Of a stretch of 24,442 bases of DNA, positions 1-8,578 are shown one piece after another. Source of the stretch: Chara braunii (lineage: Eukaryota > Streptophyta > Charophyceae > Charales > Characeae); the NCBI GenBank assembly GCA_003427395.1, contig BFEA01000314.1, positions 891,374-915,815 on the forward strand. The letters run 5' to 3'. Numbering within the stretch: the first letter of the stretch is position 1; the number at the start of each line of letters is the position of its first letter. Under the pieces are notes generated by a model. It was not told the origin of the DNA, searched no databases, and saw nothing but the letters and a program-made list of their open reading frames with translations. The position numbers were made by a program, and so were the translations under genes.

Positions 1-855
1 CCCCAACCGCCCCCTACCCCGACCCCCCAACATGGCATGCATATTCGCCGGGACGGGTTCAATATTCCCCCTCCCGAACTCCGAAATAAAGCACCCCGCC
101 CGACTATCTACCAGATAACGAAAAGAGGTAAATAGACGAACACAAAACACACAACACAACGTGCATTTCGTACAGTTGTCATGACTCGACATCCGCATGT
201 GGGGGGACGTTTGATCGAACCCAAGTACGCCTGTACTCAATCGACGACTAATTGGGTGTATGCACAACATTAGCAAATATATACCCAAAAAAGGACGGCA
301 GTACAGACAACACCTTCATGGCACCATTGCATTTCATTTCAGGAGAATACACCGAAACACACGCTGGAGAGAAAGAGGGAGCCGATTTTGATTGAACACA
401 AAAATTCCGAAAAACAACGACATTAAAGACAACACCTTTATTACACCTTTGCATTTCATTTACGGCAAAGACACAAAGAAACAAGAGAGAGAGAGAACGA
501 AATCGATGTCATCATGTAAAAAAGGAAAGTGCATACTGCACTTCATCGATGCCAATTACAATTCAGAGTTGACGGAATCATCCGTCCCGTCACACGATCG
601 AGGCCAACAACAAACGAAACGAACAATGTAAAAAAAAAAACAATTTTAAAAACGAAAACAAATGTCACTGAAGGACTCATCCACCGAATCGGACCACTAC
701 CCAATTCCTTGGCCAGCACCGCCATTGGGGGAACGGCACATCGACGACGACGGCGATGGCTAAGCTAAGCTACATCGACGACGAAAAGACTATCACTTTC
801 GCTCCGTCCAATTCCATGTAAGCGAACAGAGAGCACAACAGAGGCGACACTAAGT
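1..855. other. Non-coding flank with a weak direct duplication
   Basis: No convincing gene is visible. Two related stretches at about 305-378 and 427-498 share the exact words GACAACACCTT and TTGCATTTCATTT, and both run into A/G-rich tails, so they look like an old direct duplication with a spacing near 122 bases. The short open frames here lack domains or compositional signs of coding. Part of 600-855 is presumably the 3' flank of the minus-strand Myb/SANT-like gene; no clear polyadenylation signal was found. Confidence 0.4.
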
Positions 856-2455
856 CTAACATTTGCCGATGGCCTTCGCTATCTCCAGCAAGGCGTGACA
901 CATAAGCTTGCTGACTTCGTCTGACGCTGCGTAGTGCTTTTTCTGCACTTCGATCTCCGCTTCCAGCGCCTCGCACTGACGTATGGCGATGGAGCAATGA
1001 CGTTTGCTGTTTCTCTCCATCGTTGACGCCATTAACGCCCCGTGCTTCTCCATGCACTCCGTCATTGCCTCAAATGTTTGCTGCCTTGTGCTCTTCCTCT
1101 TGCCGAAACCGCCTGCGCCACCCGTCGTCTGCGAAGAACCTTTGGTGGACCCGTCGTCGTATCTCGTCCTAAACCGCACGATCCATATTGAAACTGAAGC
1201 CCTTCGACATCTTGTCCTTCCCAGACAATTGGAAGAAGTCCTGTTTCCCGGACAGTCCTTGGAAATGATGAACCTTCTTGAACTGCTGCATCAGATTGTC
1301 CCACTTCTTCCCGCACCGATCGGCCTCTCTGTCGACGCCCACCTTCTTCAACCTCGTCGCCACATCCAGCCACTTCCATTCTAGCGGCTTCATCCGAGCG
1401 TACGCGTGGCCCATCCCCTGCAAATGCGCATCCTGATAACGTTTAGCCTGGATGAGGGCTATAATGTCGTCGACGGACCAGAAGTGACGACCTCCTTCAC
1501 CATCGACGTCACCTTCGGCATCGCTGCCCTTGCCTGCCGTCCTTTTGCCCCGACGACCATTACCGCCACACGACTTCGTCTTCCCGCCCTTCCCTCCCAT
1601 AGCGGCCGCCTGCTTCGACGGCGAAATGTAGCCTGCGTCGTCCTCCCCACCTTCAGCGTCGTTGTCGTTCCAGTCGGGGTCGTGTGCGTCCCCCACTGCG
1701 TCCTCGCCGTCGTGCCCGTCTTCCCCAACACGCAATCGATGCACCCCCCGAGTTATGGACTCCTCCCGCCCCGACCTCATCAACAGTCGCTGTTCTGGCC
1801 ACAGCTCCCTTCCGTCACGTGCATCACCAACATCAGCAACGGCAGGCGCCGTCTCCCTACACTCGCCAACACGGCGGCCTGCACTCGAGGTGGCGGACAG
1901 GGGAGACGGAGACTGCATCCACTGGGGGCGAGCGGAGGCACCCCTACACACAGACGACGACCGAAATTGCTGCCTAGGAGGATCCTTGTTGTTCCCCGAA
2001 GCCTCTCGCAGCGGCGCTGGAGACCTGGGTGATCGCTGAACAGCCGTCACGTCGCCGCCATCGTCGTCGGGATGGGGGCTTACGACAACTGTTCGAGAGA
2101 CGGCTGCCGACCTCCCGCTGCCGAGTCCAAACGACAGATTCACGCCGCCATCGCCATCGATGTTGCTGAGCCCCTGCTGGAGGAGTTCGGTGTACGACTG
2201 CCCTTTACCGCCGTCGCGGCTTCCAAACAGCTCTGTAGCCGCCCACTCCTGGGTGGATCCGCTTCCCAGCGGCACGGTCCGTGACCGTCTATCATCCCCT
2301 TCCTCGTCGTCCGTGTCAGGTAGAGGTTGCAAGTGCGGTGGCAGGTGCGCGTACCCGAACTGCTCCGACGGCCTTAGACTATTCGACGGGTTGTGCTCGG
2401 ACCACCGCCCACCGCGCTCCCCTGCGGACCCGCTGATTGCCTGTCGGCCCTCCAT
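856..2455 (-). pseudogene. Broken Myb/SANT-like (trihelix-type) DNA-binding protein
   Basis: Reading leftward from an ATG at 2455-2453, an open frame of about 428 codons encodes a Ser/Gly/Asp-rich, probably disordered N-terminus. A Lys/Gly-rich basic patch follows, then a Myb/SANT-like domain at about 1486-1262. The domain shows the spaced tryptophans of this fold: HFWSVDD, LEWKWLDVATRL, then ADRCGKKWDNLMQQFKK. Such domains bind DNA in the nucleus, and related plant proteins are transcription regulators. The frame stops at 1169-1171 with TAG, directly after FNMDRAV and before DEI. Protein-like sequence resumes in another frame to 856, with a Gly/Ser linker and a charged, probably coiled-coil tail (MTECMEKHGALM to the stop). 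The simplest reading is one ancestral gene hit by a nonsense change plus a small deletion; an intron is less likely because no obvious splice pair brackets the break. The frame stays open upstream to a GTG at 2605 and would add a hydrophobic Leu-rich segment, but the ATG at 2455 is the better start. Confidence 0.6.
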
Positions 2456-3014
2456 TCTGTCGTTGTTCTTCACAGACCTCCTTCTGCGACCATGTCGCGG
2501 AAGGCTGCCGAGGATGCACACGTGGAAGACAACCAGGAGGAGGAGCAATAGGACGATCAGCAGCAACAGCGGCAGCCTCCGAAAGACGTCGGCCTTGAAA
2601 AGCACGTGGATGACAGTGGCAGCTAGAAGACAACGGGGGATCTATCACGTAACGGCGACGGACACTGCTGCAAACGCCTGACCGCAACAAACGACAAAAG
2701 CACGGTAACGCATTCTGTTTGTGAACACATTGCGCAATCGTCCGGCCGGGGGACGGTTAAAATATTCGAATCTGGCGACCGTTGGGTGCCTTCCCGCTCG
2801 GGGACAAGGGCGGCGACGCAAGAAAGCCGCTTTTTGACGTCGTGGAAGCGACCGGGCCGCAAAAGGGGACCGTTGGCGGACTCTTCCATGACGCCGACCG
2901 TTGCCGATCGAAGATGTCCGTCCACGGGCGCCAGGAACAACAGTGGTACAGACGGTCGTCGCAAAATGTCGTCGAGAGAGCTGCCGACAACCTCGCGATT
3001 CTTCCGGATGCTCG
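2456..3014. other. GC-rich region upstream of the Myb/SANT-like gene
   Basis: This GC-rich stretch is open in several frames on both strands (for example minus 2623-3108 and plus 2782-3255). None shows a recognisable domain, so it is treated as the 5' flank, untranslated leader or promoter of the minus-strand gene. It could contain an upstream exon of that gene. No TATA element was identified with confidence. Confidence 0.3.
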
Positions 3015-3185
3015 ACCTCCGAGGGACCTCGGGAGGTCCCTTGGGGAACGCGTCGAAATGGCTGTGGCCCGAGGAATCCCCGAGAAATCCCCGAGGAAAT
3101 GTTTTCACATTTTCTTTTCAATTTGTTTCCCGAGGATAAGTGGAACGATCATTTCCTCGGGGGATTTACGCGCCCGAGGAGTGTG
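3015..3185. repeat. Fold-back cluster built from CCCGAGG words
   Basis: GGGACCT at 3023-3029 and AGGTCCC at 3034-3040 form a 7-bp hairpin with a CGGG loop. Further on, AAATCCCCGAGGAAATG (about 3084-3101) is nearly the exact reverse complement of CATTTCCTCGGGGGATTT (about 3149-3166), with one extra G. This gives a roughly 17-bp stem around a T-rich loop of about 47 bases. The word CCCGAGG or its complement recurs through the interval. This could be a small fold-back or MITE-like element or a structured leader; no target-site duplication was identified. Confidence 0.5.
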
Positions 3186-3714
3186 GAACGAGCCCCACTA
3201 TCCTCTTAAAATTTGGGTTGATGTTCTCGTTGGCGCCATGCAGACAGGTTGTTGAGGTCACCAGCCTGCAGACAAGACGGGCGAATTAAATCAGAAGTAC
3301 TTTTGACCCTTCCCCTGATGAACCTGGAAATGCTCTGAGCGGGAAAAAAAAAAAAAACTGTTGTGTCGCTTCTTTTGGCTGGTGCCGCCAGCCATATTTT
3401 GCTCCGGCAGGCCAACCCCCAAAGCTTGGGGCGTGTAGATGGCTGCGTGGAAGGAAAAAATGGCTGGGAAATATACTGGTGGTTTAAACCCAGTACGATC
3501 TTCGGTTATGAGTCTTATGACTAAACTACTATTTGCAACTGTCATTCACTCCACTACCTGCTCAGTCAATCCCCTGGTGACAAGGGCAATCAATGCGGGC
3601 AGGTCGAACTCAGTTTTTGTGATCTATAATGGGACGCTAGACCCATTTTCCAGCAGGTGCTGCTCCCCACCTATAGATTGGAGCTTTTTGTTATTAAAAA
3701 AAAGAAGAAAAAAG
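3186..3714. other. Intergenic, no supported gene
   Basis: Mixed-composition sequence. A 109-codon open frame begins with ATG at 3439 and runs to 3768, but it has no recognisable domain, drifts into a poly-Lys tract encoded by A-rich sequence, and overlaps the repeat that follows, so it is not called as a gene. Confidence 0.3.
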
Positions 3715-4073
3715 GTTATGGTTCTTCCAGGAAAATATCAGAAACAACAAAGAAAAACATTTTGCTAGTGAAATAAGCGTTGCGCCCATTCGACGCATTT
3801 CCATTTTTACCACTCTACCATGTGTGGCCAACATAAAAAGTAAGGCAACTTTCGGGTGATTTTTCGTGCTCATAATAATTCAGTTAAATTCACAGAAAAT
3901 TCTAAAATTTTGAGGGTCCGTAGATCAGGTTGTGATTTTTTCAGGAAAAATATCAGAAAAAAATAAAATAAAAAATATTTCACCAGTCAAATCATCACCG
4001 TGCCGATTTGGCATATCTCCATTTTTTGCCACTCTACCAATTTGGCATCTTTCCATTTTTTGCCACTCTGGGA
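3715..4073. repeat. Old direct duplication with a nested 34-bp tandem
   Basis: The stretch at about 3719-3820 and the stretch at about 3934-4039 are imperfect copies about 215 bases apart. Both contain CAGGAAAA(A)TATCAGAAA, then A-rich sequence, then a block ending near CCATTTTT and CCACTCTACCA. Inside the second copy a 34-bp unit beginning ATTTGGCAT is tandemly repeated at 4006-4039 and 4040-4073 with few differences. This indicates at least two rounds of duplication of a TE-like segment. Confidence 0.55.
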
Positions 4074-4074
4074 C

Positions 4075-4140
4075 CAAGGCCAGGCCCCACACTGACCTAC
4101 CGCTAGGCCACGTGCCTGTTCGAAGAAACGGCGTACCGGT
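4075..4140 (-). mobile_element. Possible tRNA-derived SINE head
   Basis: On the minus strand, TGGCCTAGCGGTAGG (4110-4096) is a good match to a tRNA/SINE A box for RNA polymerase III. Downstream on that strand the sequence passes through a CTGGCCTTGGTCCCAGAG segment, where a B box would be expected but is only weakly matched, and into the A-rich repeat units already described. It could be a degraded SINE or tRNA fossil, or a chance A box. Confidence 0.3.
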
Positions 4141-4170
4141 CCCCTGACTTTCTAAAGGCGGGTAGAGGGG

Positions 4171-4171
4171 N
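4171..4171. other. Single ambiguous base
   Basis: One N lies within a G-rich run, probably an unresolved homopolymer length or base call. Confidence 0.95.
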
Positions 4172-4530
4172 GATTTAAGTGAAACGTCCTCCTTGTGATA
4201 AAATACGACAAACATGTAGGGTTAAAAATACTGAGTTGATAATGCTCTCCCCGAAACACGAGATAATCTTACCGACATTTGATACTATGCTTGATGATCA
4301 GTCGTGCTCGGGCATCACCAACATGAATATATTGTTTGGCCTTAAGCATGGTGAACACCAGTACGTTCTCATTACACTGCCATAAGATATGTGTCGCCTC
4401 TGCCCAATGCATCTTCTGTCGTAACTTAAGGGCACTTGGTAAGTGAGGAAGTCAACAATACTAGTGAATGACAATCTTCGACACTATTTGTTCCAGCCCA
4501 CCAACCCATGCGTGCCAATTAGAGAACCAC
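4172..4530 (-). mobile_element. Possible internal start of a minus-strand LTR element
   Basis: This lies immediately downstream, on the minus strand, of the primer-binding site at 4542-4531, where the leader and gag of an LTR retrotransposon would sit. A minus-strand open stretch of about 50 codons beginning MHWAEATHIL (about 4407-4258) is the best coding candidate. It shows no recognisable gag motif and stops early. The call rests mainly on position; the segment is a fragment at most. Confidence 0.25.
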
Positions 4531-4542
4531 GCTCCGATACCA
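4531..4542 (-). other. Primer-binding site (initiator-Met-like) of another LTR element
   Basis: The minus strand reads TTGCCATTTGGTATCGGAGC. TGGTATCGGAGC matches the plant initiator-Met primer-binding site TGGTATCAGAGC at 11 of 12 bases. The preceding CA, two bases away, is the expected LTR end, which places an LTR boundary at 4545 and the LTR body rightward in plus coordinates. The same 12-mer, with the same changed base, is the PBS of the large Gypsy element on the plus strand. Confidence 0.5.
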
Positions 4543-4544
4543 AA

Positions 4545-5289
4545 TGGCAAAAAGTCGCGCAATCTATAGCAGCGATGATATAAAGTAGAACTAGCATATG
4601 AGAGTAGAGCCAAAGCAGGTTTACAAGTAGATATCATAACAAATAAAAAATACAATTATAAAAAAGTTTCTTAAGAGAAAAAAATTAACATCGCTCTTCT
4701 AATCATTATTACACCAGCAACTTTCTTGTCCTCTTAATGTTGCAAGCGGTTATACTGCCTCCCTACTTGCGCTTTCTATCTTACTTTCTTTTCCTCTCTC
4801 TTCTTTCTATCCAATCATTTACTTGTGCAACAATGCCTCTGAGGTTTACCATGATTTATGTGATCATCATCATTATCGAGTAAGTCTCACTTTTTAGCGT
4901 TGTTCTCATTCATTCATCCTCCCAAACATAAACGCTCCCTACGGAACTACCAATAGCAACTATACTTGTCGGTCGTTGGACCGTTTTATCGTACAACCCC
5001 CTTCTCCTTCTTTGGCGTCAATGCTCCTTCCTAACTTTTAGGGTTATACTATTTTTAGCAATGTATGACCAATAACTCGTACATTGAAGGATAAAAGACA
5101 ACAGTGCCTTCCAAACCTTTTTTGTTAAACAAAGGAGGTCACAATAACTTTGCAGTAACTGAATCTTTCCATTCGAGAAGTTTTTGGAGAACATTGTTTC
5201 TTTGCACATGTCGTACATTTACTTTTGTTGTCCACAATTACTTAATTTTTTTCAGCTCGACCTTTCAACATGAGGGTCGGGCCTTCCTT
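4545..5289 (-). other. AT-rich flank, probably including an LTR remnant
   Basis: If the primer-binding site is real, an LTR begins at 4545 and extends right on the minus strand for an unknown distance. Its outer end was not found: several CAACA words that would read TGTTG on the minus strand occur (for example near 4830 and 5102), but none can be confirmed without the second LTR. The rest is AT-rich and without a supported gene. Confidence 0.3.
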
Positions 5290-5345
5290 TTGACACAAGC
5301 GGAACCTACCGGGCGTCACCGAGGCTTTGAGCCTCGCACTCTAAG
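5290..5345 (+). other. tRNA-like segment (fossil tRNA or SINE head)
   Basis: At 5320-5336 a perfect 5-bp stem (CGAGG/CCTCG) closes a 7-base loop CTTTGAG, the geometry of a tRNA T-arm with TTCGA degraded to TTTGA. Upstream, TGACACAAGCGG at 5291-5302 fits a Pol III A box with about one mismatch, and the spacing to the B-box position is tRNA-like. No matching 7-bp acceptor stem was found, so this is a degenerate tRNA-derived sequence rather than a functional tRNA. Confidence 0.35.
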
Positions 5346-5783
5346 CTCTAAAAATTACTTGTTTATCCTTTATCACTGAAAAATTTTAAAATAATTTTAG
5401 AAATAAAATTTAAAAGTTAACAAAATTTAAAATTAAAACCGAGAACGAGAATTACGACGTAGGTATGAGCAACAAAGTTTGAAGGAAGGAAAACAAAAAC
5501 CCAAAATGAAAAAACAATATTGTGCAAAAAACCTACGTTCCCAGCTGTTCGATTGGGAGACGTCTCCCCCGAACGTCTCCTGGAGACTGTCGAGGGGGAG
5601 TTGTCCGAAAAATCGAACAACGTTTTTTTTGCCACGTGGACAGCAAAAAAAAAAGAAAAAAAAAGTGCGGGGGATCTGCTCACTGCCAGGGGACCCCTCC
5701 AAAACATTTTGGGGCCATTCCGAGCAAAAACAGAAAAAAATAGAAACAGGGTTTGGGGTGTGTGGGGGGGTGGGGTTGGGTGG
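5346..5783. other. Intergenic, A-rich, no supported gene
   Basis: AT-rich sequence passes into an A-rich, G-rich stretch ending in a GGTTGGGTGG run just before the microsatellite at 5784. Several overlapping open frames exist on both strands, but their proteins are low-complexity and share no domain. Confidence 0.35.
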
Positions 5784-6463
5784 TTGATTGATTGATTGAT
5801 TGATTGAAAAAAAAGCGGGGAGGGCCGGCGGAGTGATCGGGTGGCCAATCACTTCGGCCCCCTTTCACTCCTCCTCCTCCTCCTCCTTCTCCTCCACCAT
5901 GGTCGGGGCCTCCTACTCATTCTCCTCCCCATCCTCGTCATCTCTCCTCCTCCACCTCCTTCCCCGCTGCCACCGCCGCTGCCGCCGCCTCTTCCTCCAC
6001 CCCTGTCGGGGCCTCCTCGTCCTCCTCCTCCACCTCCTCCTCCTCCTTCGTCGCCATCCTCCTTTTCGTCTTTCTCCTCATCCTTCCCCATCGCCACAGA
6101 CTCCTCCTCCCCGGCTTCCTCTTCTTCCTCCTCGTACCGCCAATCCCTGTCCCATCGTCATCTCCTCCTCCACCATCGTCGGGGCCACCTCCTCCCCGGC
6201 TGCCACCGCCGCCGCTGTCGCCTCTTCCTCCTTCACCCCCGTCGGGGCCTCCTCCTCCTTCTTCGTCGTCGTCCTCCTCCTCGTCCTCCTCTTTGTCTTT
6301 CTCGTCGTCGTTCTTCTTCATTGCCACGGCCTCCTCCTCCCCCACTTCTTCTTCTTCCTCCTCGTCCCGCCAATCCCTGTCCGCCTACTCGTCGTTCTCC
6401 TCCCCATCCTCACCGAATCGATAACGTCTCCTCCTCCCCCGCTTTTTTTTTTTTTTTAATCCG

Positions 6464-6523
<60 letters not shown>

Positions 6524-6536
6524 ATCGATCGATCGA
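5784..6536 (+). repeat. Microsatellite-ended CTC/TCC-rich unit, copy 1
   Basis: The unit starts with (TTGA)n at 5784-5806, an A8 run and GCGGGGAGGGCCGGCGGAGT. It then has a conserved ATCACTTCGGCCCCCT block and a long C/T-rich body, and ends CCCCCGC-T(15)-AATCCGTT followed by (CAAT)n. Its start and end are inverted complements of each other, so the unit has terminal inverted repeats whose outer parts are a tetranucleotide microsatellite. The body contains higher-order repeats: the GCTGCCACCGCC block near 5964 recurs near 6199, and GTCGGGGCC recurs several times. The encoded poly-Ser/Pro/Leu frames follow from the composition, not from a gene. Confidence 0.65.
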
Positions 6537-6642
6537 AGATCACATCGAATTGATTGATTCGATAGGATCTTGACATATGACATATCAAGATCCTATCCAA
6601 TCAATCGATTCGATGGGATCTTCGATCGATTGATTGATTGAT

Positions 6643-6686
<44 letters not shown>

Positions 6687-6698
6687 AAAAGAGCGGGG
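6437..6698. repeat. Large imperfect palindrome between copies 1 and 2
   Basis: The left arm runs CCCCGC, T-run, (CAAT)n, GATCGATC, then GAAGATCACATCGAAT and GATAGGATCTTG (6561-6572). The right arm mirrors it with CAAGATCCTATC (6586-6597), a near-complement of the next 40 bases, (GATT)n, an A-run and GCGGGG. The two 12-base inner arms are perfect. The centre is near 6579 and carries ATATG-A-CATAT. The arms could form a cruciform or a long RNA hairpin. Confidence 0.75.
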
Positions 6699-7474
6699 AG
6701 GGCCGGCGGAGTGATCGGGTGACCAACCACTTCGGCCCCCTCCCACTCCTCCTCCTCCTCCTCCTCCTCCTCCTCCTCCAACATCGTCAGGGCCTCCTCC
6801 TACTCCTTATTCTCCTTCCCATCCTCGTCATCTCTCCTCCTCCACCTTCCCCCCCGCTGCCACCGCTGCCGCTGCCGCCTCTTTGTCCTTCAGCCCCGTC
6901 GCGGCCTCCTCCTATTCCTCGTCCTCCTAGTCTTCTTCTCCTTCTTCCTCCTCCTCCTCCGCCTCTTCTTCTTCGTCGTCCTCATCTGCCGCCGTGGCCT
7001 CCTCCTCCTCCTCCTCCTCCACCTCCTCCTCCTCCTCCATCATCGGGCCCTCCTCCTCTTCTTCCTTCTCCTCTTCTTCCTCCTCCTCTTCTTCCTCCTC
7101 CTCTTCTTCCTCCTCTTCCCACTCCTCGTCCTCGTCGTCGTCGTCCTCCTCCTCCTCCTCCGCTTCTTCTTCTTCCTCCTCTAAGTTCTCTCCCTCCTCC
7201 TCCTCTGTCTCCATGGTCTCCTCCTCCTCCACCTCTTCTTCCTCCTCCTCCTCCTCCTCCTCCTCCTCCTCCTTATTCTTCGTCGTCCTCCTCTGTCTTC
7301 CTCCTCGTCCTTCTCCATCGCCACGGCCTCCTTCTCCCCAGATTCTACTTCTTCCTCCCCGTCCCGCCAATCCTTGTCTCGATACTCGTCTTTTGTTTTT
7401 GTTAACGGCCTCCTCCTTCCCTGTTTTTTGTGTTTTTTTTTTTTTTTGTCCGATCAATCAATCAATCAATCAAT

Positions 7475-7475
<1 letters not shown>
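6620..7475 (+). repeat. Microsatellite-ended TCC-rich unit, copy 2
   Basis: This has the same plan as copy 1: (TGAT)n, an A-run, GAGCGGGGAGGGCCGGCGGA, the CACTTCGGCCCCCT block, a dense (TCC)n body, then a T-run, GTCCGATCAAT and (CAAT)n. The GCTGCCACCGCTGCC block at about 6855 corresponds to the blocks in copy 1. The body is almost pure pyrimidine for hundreds of bases and encodes poly-Ser in one plus frame and poly-Glu on the minus strand. It is treated as a repeat, not a gene. Confidence 0.65.
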
Positions 7476-7526
<51 letters not shown>

Positions 7527-8578
7527 AAAAGAGCGGACAAAAAAAAAAAAAAAAGTTGGAGAGGAGGAGGAGGAGGCGGAGGAGGCGGAGGAGTAGGAAG
7601 AGGAGGTGGAGGAGGAGGCCACGACGATGGAGGAGGAGTAGGAGGGAGAAAACTTAAAGGATGAAGAAGAAGAAGAGGAGGAGGAGGAGGAGGAAGAAGT
7701 AGATGTGGAGGAGGAGGAAAACTAGGAGTAGGAAGAGGAGGAAGAAGAGGAGGAGAAAGAGGAGGAGGAGGAGGAAGAAGAGGAGGAGGGGGTGGAAGAG
7801 GAGAAGGAGGACGAGGAGGAGGAGGAGGAGGACAATGAGGAGGAGGAGGAGGAGGAGGAGGACAAAGAGGATGATGAGGAAGAATAGGAGGAGGGCCCGA
7901 TGATGGATGAAGAGGAGGCCACGACGACGGAGGAGATGAAAAAGAAGAAGAGGTGAAGGAGGAGGAGAAGGAGGAGGAGGAGAAGGAGGAGGAGGAGGTG
8001 GAGGAGGAGAAGGAGGACGACGACAACGAGGAGGAGGAGGAGGAGGAAGATGAAAAGGAGGAGGAGGAGGAGAGGAGAAGCGGAAGGAGGAAGATAAGAG
8101 AGCGGAAGGAGGAGGAGGAGAGGGAGGGGGGGGGAGAAGGAGGAGGAGGAGGTGGACGAAGGGAAGGTGGCTCACCTGATGTGGGCGGGCGATGCCGCGT
8201 GGGGTTGCGCTCGTGGACCTCTGAGTTCAGCAATGGCAACACCGAACTCCGGCGACAGCGCGTGGGGGAAAACGTCACTGCCCCCATTTCGAATTTGAAA
8301 ATATCCCAATCTGGGTAGTCGATCTCGTAGATTTTACGGCCCAGATTAGACCTTTTTTCGCTTTTGGAGGCCCTACCGGCCTCCAACAATTCTTCCCATC
8401 GGTGCACCGGGTTCGCCTGTCCCCGTAGTCCACCCCTGCGCCGCCCAAGTCCGTATCCTAAACCCCCCACTATTTGTTTTTCGATCGGACGCAGGGCCCC
8501 CAGCGGACAGCCGACCGGTTGCCCGATCGGACAGTCCCGAACGGTCAGGGGAGTCCCGGACATCCGATCAGGTAACAT
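7466..8578 (-). CDS. Doubtful open frame, unique N-terminus fused to repeat-encoded Pro/Ser
   Basis: An ATG at 8578-8576 opens a 370-codon minus-strand frame. The first 134 or so residues (to about 8175) are non-repetitive and mixed in composition, with KIYEIDYPDWDIFKFEMG as the most protein-like stretch. The remainder is Pro-, Ser- and Leu-rich sequence forced by the GGA-rich repeat and ends in the ATTG microsatellite. No domain is recognised. It may be a gene fragment whose reading frame runs into the repeat, or a chance frame in GC-rich sequence; the latter is more likely. Confidence 0.15.
7476..8170 (-). repeat. Inverted GGA-rich copy 3, forming a long inverted repeat with copy 2
   Basis: From the CAATCGATTG centre (7471-7480) the order reverses: (ATTG)n, AAAAAAGAGCGGAC, an A-run, then (GGA)n-rich purine sequence. 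It is homologous to copy 2 in reverse: AGGAGGAGGGCCCGATGATGG at 7886-7906 is the complement of 7037-7057, and GGAGGGAGAAAACTTA at 7641-7656 complements 7182-7197 with one mismatch. Internal spacing differs by about 100 bases each way. The unit lacks the far CACTTCGG end and is probably truncated near 8170. Confidence 0.6.

Noticed and set aside
2623-3121. Overlapping minus-strand frames upstream of the Myb/SANT-like gene
   Set aside because: Two frames plus a plus-strand frame are open over the same GC-rich DNA; nothing distinguishes one as real.
6927-7485. Long poly-Ser (plus) and poly-Glu (minus) open frames
   Set aside because: They are forced by (TCC)n/(GGA)n composition, open in several frames at once, and vary in length with the microsatellite.
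7654-8175. Possible direct repeat array resembling CRISPR
   Set aside because: Units have no regular spacers, are simple trinucleotide-based, and the context is eukaryotic.
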